Shown in pieces: positions 22,453 through 33,536 of a DNA stretch of 64,000 nt. Each line of letters begins with the position of its first letter. Position 1 is the stretch's first letter. The stretch is from Klebsormidium nitens. Lineage: Eukaryota > Streptophyta > Klebsormidiophyceae > Klebsormidiales > Klebsormidiaceae. The DNA lies in NCBI GenBank assembly GCA_000708835.1, contig DF237050.1:57919-121918 (forward strand), in the 5' to 3' direction. The translations under genes and the position numbers were made by a program. Below the pieces are notes generated by a model. That model did not search any database. It worked only from the letters and a program-made list of their open reading frames with translations, and had not been told where the DNA came from.

Positions 22453-25400
22453 ATGCATTCGGTGACATTTGTGGGACGTGGGCGTTTGCTTCTGAAGAGT
22501 TGCTTCCTCTCAAAACCGCGTGCCGCTTTTGAGGCCATGGCAGAGGCTTTCCTCATCGTAGGGCATGTCTGCACTCAGACAGGAGTATTTGGGGGACCCC
22601 GGCTGAGCTCAGCAGAAGTTTCGCGGAGATTCCATACGCTGCTTTCAGGTTTCCCTGCTGGCACCCCGGGCTCCTTTCTGGGTGGCAGCATTGCACTTCC
22701 AGAGCCCCTCCTTGCTCTTCCCGTGGACTCTCAAGGTAGTCCCTTCCCATATCACTCAACGGCGGCCGTCGCCAGGTTGTCAGAGCGCCCTTTCTTTCCT
22801 CCTTCACGAACTGACACAAGTAAACCTGGGAATTGCTCAGAACTTTTGGCGCCGCAGCATTGCAAATCATGGCCCCTTCTCCGCCGGAAAGGCATCGCGC
22901 CCCTGGCGGCCTTTGGCACTCGCAGCGCATCAACAATGGGGAAGAAGGAGAAGACAATATATGTGTGCAGCGAGTGTGGGGAAGACTTTCTGCAGTGGCA
23001 AGGCCAATGCCCTGCCTGCAAGCAATGGAACTGCCTGAAGCGGTTCAAAGTCGAGAATGATGCAAGCGGGGCCGCCGGGAAAAAGGGTGGGGGGGGTGCA
23101 GGCGCGAGGGCGGTGGCGGGGATTGGAAGCGATATGGAGCTGAGAAAGCCAGGTGGGGGGATGCTCTTTTGTTAGCTGGACTGGAGAAGAATATATTGTG
23201 GGGTTATACTTCGAGTCTGCTAGTGTACACAACAAGTGGGCTTCACTCCTGGGAGCTCATAACCAGCTGCCAGAGAGGACATGAGTTGTCAAGGTGTTCT
23301 ATCCGATTTAAACTTTCTTCTGATCGGATTCTTAAACCCATTGGATCGTTAAGTTGGCTAGCCGGCCACAAACTAAAAACCCTCATAAACACCGTCAGAA
23401 AATGTCTCTCCTGAGAACCAACATTGTTGATGCCAAGGTGGTGTTCTGTTGCAGACGTTACATCTGAAGAGGTGCGGGGGGTAACACGGAGGGGCTCCTG
23501 GCTGACTGACACCAAGGGGGGTCCCCAGACGCTGAGAGAGGCGAAGAGCAGCAAGCCCACCGAGTGGAACAGGCTGCCCCTGTAAGCACTAACGCTGACC
23601 CCATACTTGAAGGGTTGAAAAACTAGAGGAGGACAAATAAAAAGCTTCGCAGTTCTTAATCCAGATTGCAGAAGATATGTGGGCATGGCCTACGTTTGGC
23701 ATGGAGATAGCCGCCTCTAGAAGTTGCGCGGATGATCAGGCTAGCGGGGTGTAACTTATGGTGCATTTAAAAGTCAACTAGTGGCTGGTCCTTATGTTAG
23801 TGTTTCAAGCCCCAGCATCATTGCAAAGTCGTACTTTTCCTCGACTTTGATACTCCGGTCTTACGGCATTTTCTTTTAGGTTGTGCCAGATGAGTCTCGT
23901 CTCTTCAATTCGGCAACACCATACCTCGGCGAATGTCCTTGCGCTGGAGCTTACGTCCCCTTTCTTAAGCCTGATGGGTTTGTGCCTGATTGCAGAATGG
24001 GCCCTACTGGTGCTGAGATGTCGCGCGTCCTTGGCGGGGGGGTCAGCAGAGGCTCCCTCATTCTAGTTGGTGGGGACCCTGGAGTGGGCAAATCGACTTT
24101 GCTGCTCCAAGTAGCCGGGCTGTTGGCAGACGGGAAAGGGGAGGGGGACGCTGCACCGGTCCTGTATGTTTCTGGGGAAGAAAGCGTACCTCAGATCTGT
24201 GGGCGGGCGGAGCGGATGGGGGTCGAGTCTGAAACGCTGTACCTCTTCAGGTGGGTTCGGTGCTCAGCTTCGGGTGGCAAGTTGTTTGCGTCTTTGTGGT
24301 ACATTTGGCGTGTGATTATGGGCTCCGCTCGGGGTTGCGATGAGCAAACAGAGTTCTTCCCTGGGCTTAGTAGGTTTCATGTCACTCAAGTGGAAGCCCT
24401 CAGTTTGAGCATTTTGAAGCATTTTGAAGCGAACGTCCGAGGACCAAGGAGAGATGCAGGGCGTTATGGCCTGTCCTAAGATCCTCTGAAGGCGTAGACA
24501 TAATCTGCATAGCAAAGTCCTGCATGGAATCGGATGCAAAGCATCCCCTTTTGACAACCCTTCTCGCATTGCCGAGTTCAAAGTGCTCAATTCTTTTTGT
24601 CGAAATTAGTGCCAACTCGGTCTCATGATGCTTTCCGTGCTCGGTCCAGTGCCACCAAGCTGGAGGTCATACTCGACTCCATCATGGAGTTGAACCCGCG
24701 CGCCGTTATCATCGACTCCATCCAGACGGTCTACTTGAACGACGCAACGGGGAGCGCGGGCAGCGTCATCCAGGTACGGCCTCTGCTGCTGTCATACTCT
24801 CTGCGAGATTCTCCTTTTTTGGACGCAACTTTGCAATTACCCGTTCGAGGATGTTTTGGGTCTATCGTTTGACTTGTGGGATCCGCATTCTCAGTCAAGC
24901 CAAAGAAGACCCATACAAAGAGGGGTTCCCAGCAAGTAAGTCCACCTCATACGCAACAGAGTTGAACTATAGCTATTCTAAGCTGAACCGCTTCGGAACC
25001 AATTTACGAAGGCTTGAAGTTTTGGATCTAGAATGACTTCTGAGCTTCGGAAAAAGGTTGCCTCCGTGCATTATAAGGCTCCCCTGCCCGCAGGTGCGCG
25101 AGTGTGCAAACGCGCTTCTCCAGGTGGCCAAGCGCACCGGTATGGCCATTTTCTTGGTGGGGCACGTGACTAAGGCGGGCGACATAGCGGGGCCCCGCGT
25201 ATTGGAGCACATCGTGGACACCGTGCTGTATATGGAGGGCGAGAGGCTGCAGGCGCTCAGGTGTGAATGCGCACTTTCACCAGCGTTTGGTGTTGATATT
25301 CATCTTTCTTGAAGAGTACGTGCAGGCCTTCTGGTTTGAAGCATCGTTCGAACCGTCATTCTAGTCAAACACCGGATTGTTTTTCGCTGGCGAGGATCAG

Positions 25401-27522
25401 AGTAAAATTTCTCATCGTTCTGAGTGAAGCAAGGATACCCAATGAAAGCTTTGACGCTCGGGACCGTCACGGCTCCTTTGACGGACCTCGCGTGTTTGCA
25501 AGTCGCAACGGACTTCGATCGCAGTTGCCGGGGCACAGACTGTCCGTTGGGCCGGTTTCACTGTTGCGAACATCTCAGCGGCTTGCTCCAACGGTATCGT
25601 TACTCAGTCATCCAACTGTCTCCAGCCGCCACCTCGGCTTCGATGTCCGAGCAGTTTTTTGGGGATAGAACAAGTTGTTCAAAAATGGCTGCCGCTCGCT
25701 CCATTTCTTGCGGGGCCCAAGAACTTCGATATGGCGACATCCTCTAACCAGCGAAAGCCGCCGGCCTCCCTCAGGCCGAGCTGTCGTGGGCGGCAAAAAC
25801 CGCTAAGAACGACTCTCGCTTCCAAAAAATGGTTGAGTTCCTTCTTCGCGGCATTGATTCTCAGAGGAAGCAACACTCAAAAGCAATAACTCTCAGTAAG
25901 TCCCTTCTTCAACCCGAAAACAGATCCGCTCTTCCTCGTGCGGCAGACTTCTACGCGGCACCAAGAACCGGTTTGGCAGCACTGACGAGGTGGGCGTCTT
26001 CAAAATGGCACAAGAAGGACTTGTCGCTGTGAGCGACCCCAGCGGCTTTCTTCTCGAGGACCGCGACGGCAACGAGTCGCCCACGCCCGTTGCAGTCGCG
26101 GCGCTGCTCGAGGGAACGCGACCCATTCTGGTGGAAATCCAGGTGCGTGGGGGATTGTCACAAGGCGGAATCTAATAGGTTCTTCAAGGCATCCTGAGAA
26201 GGAAAGTGTGATTTTGGTGGTGATGTTGGTCGAATAGTGGGGTCAAAGCCTGGTTGTTAAGAAGCATGCTCTGAGGGACGGCAAGGCAGGATTGTTCTGG
26301 TTTCGACTCGGCGTCGGAATGCGTGCAGCCAGACACAGACCTTTGGGTGTTGTGCATTCTCGCAAATTTCGCATCGGCAAAGGTGGGTCCGGGTCGTCGA
26401 GCTCCTGTCCTGGACTTGCTTTCGATTCATATGAACCCCCAACTTCGCCGAGTGCAGCCTGCCGGGCTTCTAGGGAGGAAAAGCGTGCCAGGCGGGAAGA
26501 GAGCAGAAATACACATTCCACATGCATACGTCCAGAGCTCTGCCAGAAGCTTCTGGCTCAGCCGCATCCGCTGAGCAGATACTCCTTTTCTCGACAGGCC
26601 TTGTGCTCGCCGGTTCCGCAGAACGCGGGGTCTGGTCGGCGGTCCGCGGTGGGCCTCGACACGGAGCGCTTCAACCTGCTGCTGGCCGTACTACGGAAGC
26701 AGGCCGACCTCAAAATCTATAACCAGGTGAGGCGGGGGGACTTGCTATAACAAATGTATTTTTCGCTGCATCAGTAGTGGTACTTAACAACGAAGTACCT
26801 GCTCGTTCAGACAGTGTCGTTTCGGGGCTCAGTAACGGCACTCTGCTCTGTAGAGTTGGCACCCGCATGAATCCTCCTGACAACCCTCCTAAAGGTCTGC
26901 ATCTACTGGTTTTTTGGATCTTTGCACCTCTGTTCACAGCGAAAAAGATAGCTTATTTTAATGCATTTTTCCAGCATACCTCGACTCTCTGCCAAGCGCC
27001 CCTCCGACGTTCGGTCGTTCAAGTCCTTAACGGGTTGCTCAAGCTAGCTCCACCTTCTTCTTTAAGAAGCCACCAGATTCGACAGCTGTGCAGGACGGAC
27101 ATCTACCTGAATGTCATTGCTCCTCCTCCTCTACTTTTCTTGAAGTATCCAAGTCCCGTTTTGTGCAGGACATTTACTTGAATGTCATCGGCGGCCTCAA
27201 GCTGTCCGAAGTCGCGTCGGACCTGGCTGTCGTCATGGCTGTCGCCAGCAGTTTCCTAGAAAAGCCCATCCCACGGGACATCGCGTTCGTTGGAGAGGTT
27301 GGTTTGGGCGGGGAGCTCCGATCGGTGCGACTGATTGAGAGCAGGATAAAGGGCGCCTCTAGTTTAGGATTCAAGCGGATCGTCACACCGAAGTCAGCGG
27401 TAGTAGGGTTGAAACTGCCGGAAGGAATGGCCGAGATCATCCCGTGTGCGACCGTCAAGGAAGCAATCTTGCGGACGTTGGATGTCACCGAGAAAGACCT
27501 GAAAGTGTCGAAGAGTGCTTGA
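22453..27522 (+). CDS. RADA: RadA/Sms-type recombination ATPase, organelle-targeted
   Basis: RadA is a bacterial-type hexameric helicase that drives branch migration in homologous recombination. Plant homologues act in mitochondria and plastids. Exons: 22453-23152, 23455-23581, 23996-24250, 24650-24773, 25094-25260, 25947-26142, 26598-26726, 27169-27522, joining in frame to 683 aa. The domain order is complete. A Ser/Arg-bearing leader of about 160 residues comes first. Next is the C4 zinc finger (Cys172, 175, 186, 189; [10 protein letters not shown]). Then come the Walker [10 protein letters not shown] at 302-310, [19 protein letters not shown], and the RadA-specific KNRFG at 464-468. The Lon-like C-terminal domain ends the protein (VNVIGGLKL-type block, [10 protein letters not shown]). 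The bacterial protein is about 460 aa; the extra length is almost all in the leader. Targeting is inference. Exon 3 was placed at 23996 because only this acceptor keeps phase. The last exon has an alternative upstream acceptor, listed separately. Confidence 0.95.
27088..27197 (+). repeat. Duplicated start of the last RadA exon
   Basis: The stretch around the true acceptor (about 27163-27190, TGTGCAGGACATTTACTTGA) has a close copy 75 bp upstream (about 27088-27119) that includes the CAG acceptor. Splicing to the upstream CAG (exon from 27094) would add exactly 75 nt, an in-frame insertion of 25 codons with no stop. Confidence 0.8.
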
Positions 27523-28360
27523 TCGACATACGCGCTTGTGTCCTTAATGCTGGGCACGCATTGTTTGTAGTAAGGGCAGTTTGCCGAAGATCCGACATGT
27601 CTTTGTAAGCTGCGCTCTGAGGCGACCGTCTCGTCTTTGTTGTCATGCATGCATCGAGGCGTCGACTCTACACCGTGCGAGGCAGTAAGCTGCATATCCG
27701 ATTCGCATGCAGCCGAGCTCCCAACATAGGATGCGTTGTGATTTTGAGATGTGCAACAGACAGACAATTACTGACTGAAAGCCATGCATACCAGCAAACT
27801 TGCTTGATCACTTGAGAGATACTGCCACGATGTATGGCCATATCCACGACATCTTCTGCGCACCCTTTTGTGACTGTCGCACAGGTCGAAATGGGTGCTC
27901 GGTCGTTTTCGGCGACTCAGTGGAACGAGCAACGCTACTGCCAGTCTAGTCAAGTCTATTGCTGGCAGCCGCCGCTAGAGATTCGGCTGGGGCCACTGCG
28001 GCGGGGCGGCCGCCGGCGCGCCGCGCTACAGTGCCCCACGCGGGCTTGCCAGGCGTATCATCGCGGGGCCACTTCCCACTACGATAGTGTTGGTTTTGTG
28101 ACCGGTTCGGAGGCACAAAAACCCGTCGGTGGGAATACTCGCCCTGCCTCGCAACTTGAAATGTGACAAGCTAGCGAGGTAGCGACTGGATTTCAGAAGC
28201 TCAGTGTGAACTCAGAAGACTCTGAAGAGAACCGAAGAGGCCCTCAAATCAAGGATTCAAAGGGAGGCTGCGACACCTAGAGACGGATTGGCAGCGTATC
28301 AACACTGTGTTCAGCATCAAACTGTTTCTCTAGTTTTGGGGGGGCAGGGCTATAGACAAA
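27523..28360. other. Intergenic region between RadA and eIF2-alpha
   Basis: It holds the RadA 3' UTR and the eIF2-alpha promoter. A GC-rich block at about 27965-28050 (GCGGCGGGGCGGCCGCCGGC) lies 300-400 bp before the eIF2-alpha ATG and may be a CpG-rich promoter element. No gene is supported. Confidence 0.45.
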
Positions 28361-31300
28361 ATGGCGGCCGATTGTAGAATGTACGAGGCAAAGTTCCCGG
28401 AGGTGGACGATGTGGTGATGGTTCAGGTAAGCTTCGTTCGTGACACTTCTTGGGGAGCATGTGGGTTGGAGAGCAGCCTGGTATTTGGTCATCAGAAGTG
28501 GTAATGGTGCATAATTGTCGGTGGTTGTGGGGTGCAACATTGTCGGTTACAAAATGATGCAAGCAAGTTTGGAGTAGTCGAACCAATTGACAAGCACAGC
28601 TGTATATCAGAAACAGGTGTGCAGCCTGGAACACAACATCTAGTCTCATCTGCTGTCCACTTTGTGAAGCGAGCGGGTCCTAACTGCTGATTCCAACTTC
28701 ACGGTTACCGCCAATATTGAACTTCTTGGATTAACAGCAGATTTGCTAACAACTCAATCTTTTAGGATATTATGAGGGTTTGAATTCGAATAGTCAGCTC
28801 ATTGTGTAAATCAGACCAAGATGATGAGTATCTAATGCATAGGGCAGAGATAGAAGGAATGGAAGAGGTTGGCGACGAATAAAGTCGCAAGGGTTTTTGT
28901 CTTCAGGCAGAGCAAGGTTTGATTGCTTCTGCTGACAACTTCAGCTCAGCTCAAGTTTGGATTCGATGACCCCAGTCTTTAGCGGTGGCTTAGCAGTATC
29001 CAATCAACGCCCGAGGCGGCATGCCCGGTCTAGTAGCACGGCTGATGATCCCTGTCCGTACCACCACTGCAGGTTAAGAACATTGCCGAGATGGGTGCGT
29101 ACGTCTCGCTCCTGGAGTACAACAACATCGAGGGCATGATCTTGCTGTCTGAGCTGTCGCGGCGGCGTATTCGGTCCATTTCCAGCCTGATCAAAGTGGG
29201 AAGGCAGGAGCCAGTCATGGTTCTGCGTGTGGACAAGGAGAAGGGCTACATTGATCTTTCTAAGCGGCGTGTCTCGGAGGAGGACGTGGCAGCGTGCGAG
29301 GAAAGGTCAGGCAACCGGAGAAAATTGCAAGGCTGATGTCGCTGAACACGTCAGTAGAGGATGCGGTGCAGCGAGAGCATTGGGGATTAAATGGTCGTTG
29401 AGTTGCGCCACTTGCGCACAGACTGGGGCAGCGATGTGACTCGGTTCTCCAATCGTCGGGGGACGGCGTGGGAAGCCACTAGGACAATTGTGGTGTGTTA
29501 GGTCCAATGGTTGCTCTTGGAAGGAGCGGTGATCTTTGTGCTGGGTTCCTTCTCGATGAGGCGAGAAGGTTTCTTTTTGTCGGGGGCCAAAGCTGTGTAG
29601 TTGGTAGAGGTGTCGTGCTCTTCTAAGAAACATAAATTGCCGTTGATGCAAGAAGTCCCTTGAAAACATAACCCTGCAAACTGCTGCCAGAAGCTGACTC
29701 AATCCGACCTTCAATGTGCAGGTACAACAAAAGCAAGATGGTGCACAGCATCATGCGGCATGTGGCTAGCACAACGGACGCTGATCTAGAGGTGAGTGTT
29801 GTATGTGGCGAACCAGGTCTTGGCCCCTGGCCCCTGTAATTCAAAGGGTTCCTGAAGGAGGTCGTGAATCCTCATTCAGTCAACGACTTCGCGCCAGAAC
29901 TTTGCCTCCCAGAGCGTGGGCCGATTCGTGGAATCGACGTGATTTCTTTGGTGATGATGTTGAGGCTGCTTCGAAAGCATCGGCAGAACACGCCACCCTT
30001 ATCTTCTTCGACGGTCAGTCCAACACGAGCTTAGAGTCAGACCTTTGGATGGAGACATGTTCAAAGAGATTGCTAACTCGTTGAGCCCTTTGCAGGACTT
30101 GTATGTGCACGTAGGATGGCCCCTGTACAAACGCTTTGGCCACGCTTTTGAAGGGTTCAAGCAAATGGTTGCAAATGCGGACGAGATCCTGAAGACGCTT
30201 ACAAAGGAGGTCAAAGAAACGGACCCAGAGACAGGGAAGGAGGTGAGGCCGAGTGTCCTTTCTTCCTCCTACATCCGCTGGGCGGTTTCCACTTCTTGAG
30301 GGGTGATCATCTCTTCTACTAGCAGTCTTGGCAGAAGCTGTATCAAGCGCTTGTATTTGCAATACTGCAACTTGAGCTTTCTCGCTCTCTCTTCCCTGGT
30401 CTGATCAATATCCATCTTCATATCGAGCACTGTATACGCTATTGAAGCTTGTGTCCCTTGCCAAACGTTCCACCTACGGGTCACCGAAATCAGCACGCCA
30501 ATTGAGATCGCCCTGCTATGCAATTGGCAATCCCTAGCCGCTCGCACCCGCCTTACATTCGTTCGTTTCAGAAAGGATCTAACATCAGAAAACCCTCTTT
30601 GCAGGCGGTGAAGCAAGTCCCCGCTATGACCCCCGACGTGCAGTACGCACTGATCAAGGACATTCGGCGGCGGATGACCCCCCAGCCGCTCAAGATCCGT
30701 GCGGACATCGAGCTCAAGTGCTTCCAGTACGACGGTGTGCTGCACATCCAGGACGCGATGCGCAAGGGCGAGAAGGCCGGCTCCGAAGAGTGCCCCGTCA
30801 AGATCAAGCTCGTCGCGCCGCCGCTCTACGTGCTCACGACGCAGACGCTAGATAAGGTGAGCACCGCCGATTTGTGTTTTCCACTGGTGGGTTCCCCTCT
30901 GCCTGGTTGTTCTCGTGAATGTCTTGTTTTGCTGCGTTGGCTTTCAAATGTGAGGGAGTCGAGCGCTCTCCTTTCTGGGAGGGGAGCTCTCGTTGCGCTT
31001 TTAGTCTCCGTTTGCTAAGTGGACTTCGCCCGAATGTGGACCCTGAACGAGCACGACGGTTTCTGTGTAGGATCTTCTCGAGAGTGCTTGATTTTCTGCT
31101 GATGCCAGTGAGAAGTGTTTCAACCTGGAAGATTCCGGAGTCAGGAAAATTTGATCACCTGGACCGCCGACTGACTCCCCCCAAGCTGCTGTACACCACT
31201 GTCTTGACTGGACAGCCAAAGAAAGGGTTGGTTGGTGTCTGGTAGCTGATGGTCACGTTGTCTTACGTCCGGAAGGAAGTAAAACGATAGGACATCTGCC

Positions 31301-31859
31301 CGCTTTTGGGTTACTTAAGGTTTTGCTGAGTTCATCGGCTAGCTCCACATGTCCTTCGCTTAGAAGGTTGTGTTGGCCCAAACTTAATTCACTTGAAGAG
31401 GGGTTCCCAGAGATTTGATAAGCAGCCAGGCAAACGGGACGGGCGGTGGCGTCCGCGGACCATGGTTCTGTCCTGCCAAATTGTGTGTGTAGAGATCTGC
31501 GGTCTGCGAGGCAGCGTGGCCGACGTTTTGTTGGTCTGTCCCACCAATGAATGTGCTTCGAGCTTATTCGGCAAACACTTTCTTACACCTGGCCTGTTTT
31601 GCAGGATTTGGGCATCGCAGCCTTGGAAGCTGCCATTCAAGCCGCTTCAGACGAGATCGAGAAGCACAAGGGGAAGCTCTTAGTGAAGGAGGCGCCTCGC
31701 GCTGTATCAGAGCGGGACGATCGGTTGTTGGCCGAAAAGTTAGAGAAGCTAGATGCGGCCAACCGTGAAGTCGATGGAGATGAAGACAGTGAAGAGGAGG
31801 AGGACGAAGGCATGGGTGACATTGATGTAGAGGCAGGGCCTGCTTTGTCAGAACCATAA
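28361..31859 (+). CDS. EIF2A: Translation initiation factor eIF2 alpha subunit
   Basis: eIF2-alpha is the regulatory subunit of the eIF2-GTP-Met-tRNAi complex in the cytosol. Exons: 28361-28426, 29073-29305, 29722-29791, 30096-30242, 30605-30856, 31605-31859, joining in frame to 340 aa, the usual length. The N-terminal S1 domain is clear ([35 protein letters not shown]). It is followed by [12 protein letters not shown], in which Ser51 is the site phosphorylated by GCN2-type kinases. [17 protein letters not shown] follows, then the helical and alpha-beta C-terminal domains ([32 protein letters not shown]). The protein ends in an acidic Glu/Asp tail, as in plants and animals. An AATAAA lies at about 31898, shortly after the stop. 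Exon borders and phases are unambiguous. Confidence 0.97.
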
Positions 31860-33536
31860 AATAGTCGAGACGCATGGTTCAAACTTTTTTGGGGACAATA
31901 AACGAAAAGGGAATGGACAATCACACCATTGTAACAAAGCTGATTTCCAGACACGGATTGGAAGGGCTACTAGTACCGCGGCCAACCCGAGCTCGGTCAC
32001 AGTACAATTGTAAGGTTTCCTTGCAAGGTTGGCTTGTGAAGACCAATCCAACCCGTTGATTTTCTCACATGTGGTGCTCCTTAGATTCTTTGTGCTACAT
32101 GCTTAGCTGCACGAACTATACGCTTCCAATCCATAGTAGCTTTGGTTTCGGTTGCTCTCTCTCGTTGCGCTAGAGACAATCCCCTCTGCTTAGCTGTTTG
32201 AAATGCGTGTGCATGCTGTGACTCGGACGCCCTTTGTAATCGAGTTTTCAACTTCGGCATGCTTGGAAGAGAAAATTGTACTAAGATAGTGGCCGCTGCC
32301 CCATTCTCGAGTTTTACGGGCCGTTGGCCATACGGTAGTTTGTATCTTAACAAAGTGGAATTGGCATACGGTACATGAGACTATAGGGCCGCCAAACAGA
32401 GCCCAAGAGCCTGGCGGTTCAACATTAACATCCTTCGCGACCTCTGTTAACTTGCATCATAGACAAATTGAAGTCCTGTACCTCAGTGCACAACGGCGAG
32501 CCTTTAAGTGGCCAAAAAGTCTTGATGGTGCGAAATTAAGGAGCCAAGAGTGAGGGGACCAGGGCATGCTTGAGCTAGCTCGAACACAAGAAGCAGTTTC
32601 GTACCGCCATTGTCAACGTACAGCCATTCTGCACCTTCTTGCTTGGGGTCCCCATGCAGAGCCGTTATTGGCAACAGTGATTGAGCTAAGCGCGCGCGCG
32701 TACCACAGACAGCCGGTACAAATGTCAAAATCTGGAAATATCGCAAGACAGAGCACGTGATTGGCTTGGCATTGAATGTCCACGTTACGGGTCTCTGACA
32801 GTCTTGAAACTCAAGCGAGCTTCGATTGGTTGTACCAATCACATGGTTCAGTCCCAGTCAGCAACTGACCTCACGCGTGAGTGACTTCCAACAGTCCTTT
32901 GGTCGTAAGAGTGAACGGTACGCACCAACAGAGAGACTACCTATGCCCGACTAGGCCACACCCACAGGCTGGGCAGGCCATCGTGCCCGGTAGAAAGTAC
33001 CGGCCCTCTAGGGGACGGACCGAGCACAGGTACCTGTAGAGCTGTACAGCGCAGGCGACCGGACGCGTGCATTCTGGAGAAGGAAGCTTGAAATGTGGGC
33101 AGCAGCTGGCACTGGCAGCAAAAGCAGCAAGCTGGGCAGCCAAGCAAAAGTGCATGCGCACATGGTTGCTGAGCATCCTCCACACTTCAAAAGCTGCAAA
33201 CGCAAACTCTGCACAGGGCTGGCGCAAGAAGCCACAATTGGGCTGATAGCTTCGCTACAAAACATTCTAGTAGTGGCATGTCTGTTTCCAGCAGAAGGTC
33301 TTATGCGCAGGGCCCACAGTTTGGTTAGCATCATCTCAGTCGTGTCAGGTGTTGTCTGAGCGTCCGTGAGCAGGGGGATTACTAACAATTGCTGGCTGTG
33401 GCTGTTATTCTCCGCAAGAAGTGTTGACTTGGTTTACTGTGCCCTATTTGTAATCTGTGAATCAGAGCAGCAGACGGGTCCGTATTTGACGCATGCAAGT
33501 TTTGGCTTATACCTCAGAGCAAGGAGCACTGTGGTC
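31860..33536. other. Intergenic region upstream of glyoxalase-like gene
   Basis: A 1.7-kb stretch with the eIF2-alpha 3' end and the presumed promoter of the next gene. The frames at 32081-32353 and 32504-33388 on the minus strand have no recognisable motif or splice support. A short CG-alternating run (GCGCGCGCG) lies near 32690. Confidence 0.4.

Noticed and set aside
23883-24000. Extended start of RadA exon 3 from 23880
   Set aside because: The frame is open, but it does not join exon 2 in phase and adds non-family sequence; acceptor 23995/23996 keeps phase and matches the family.
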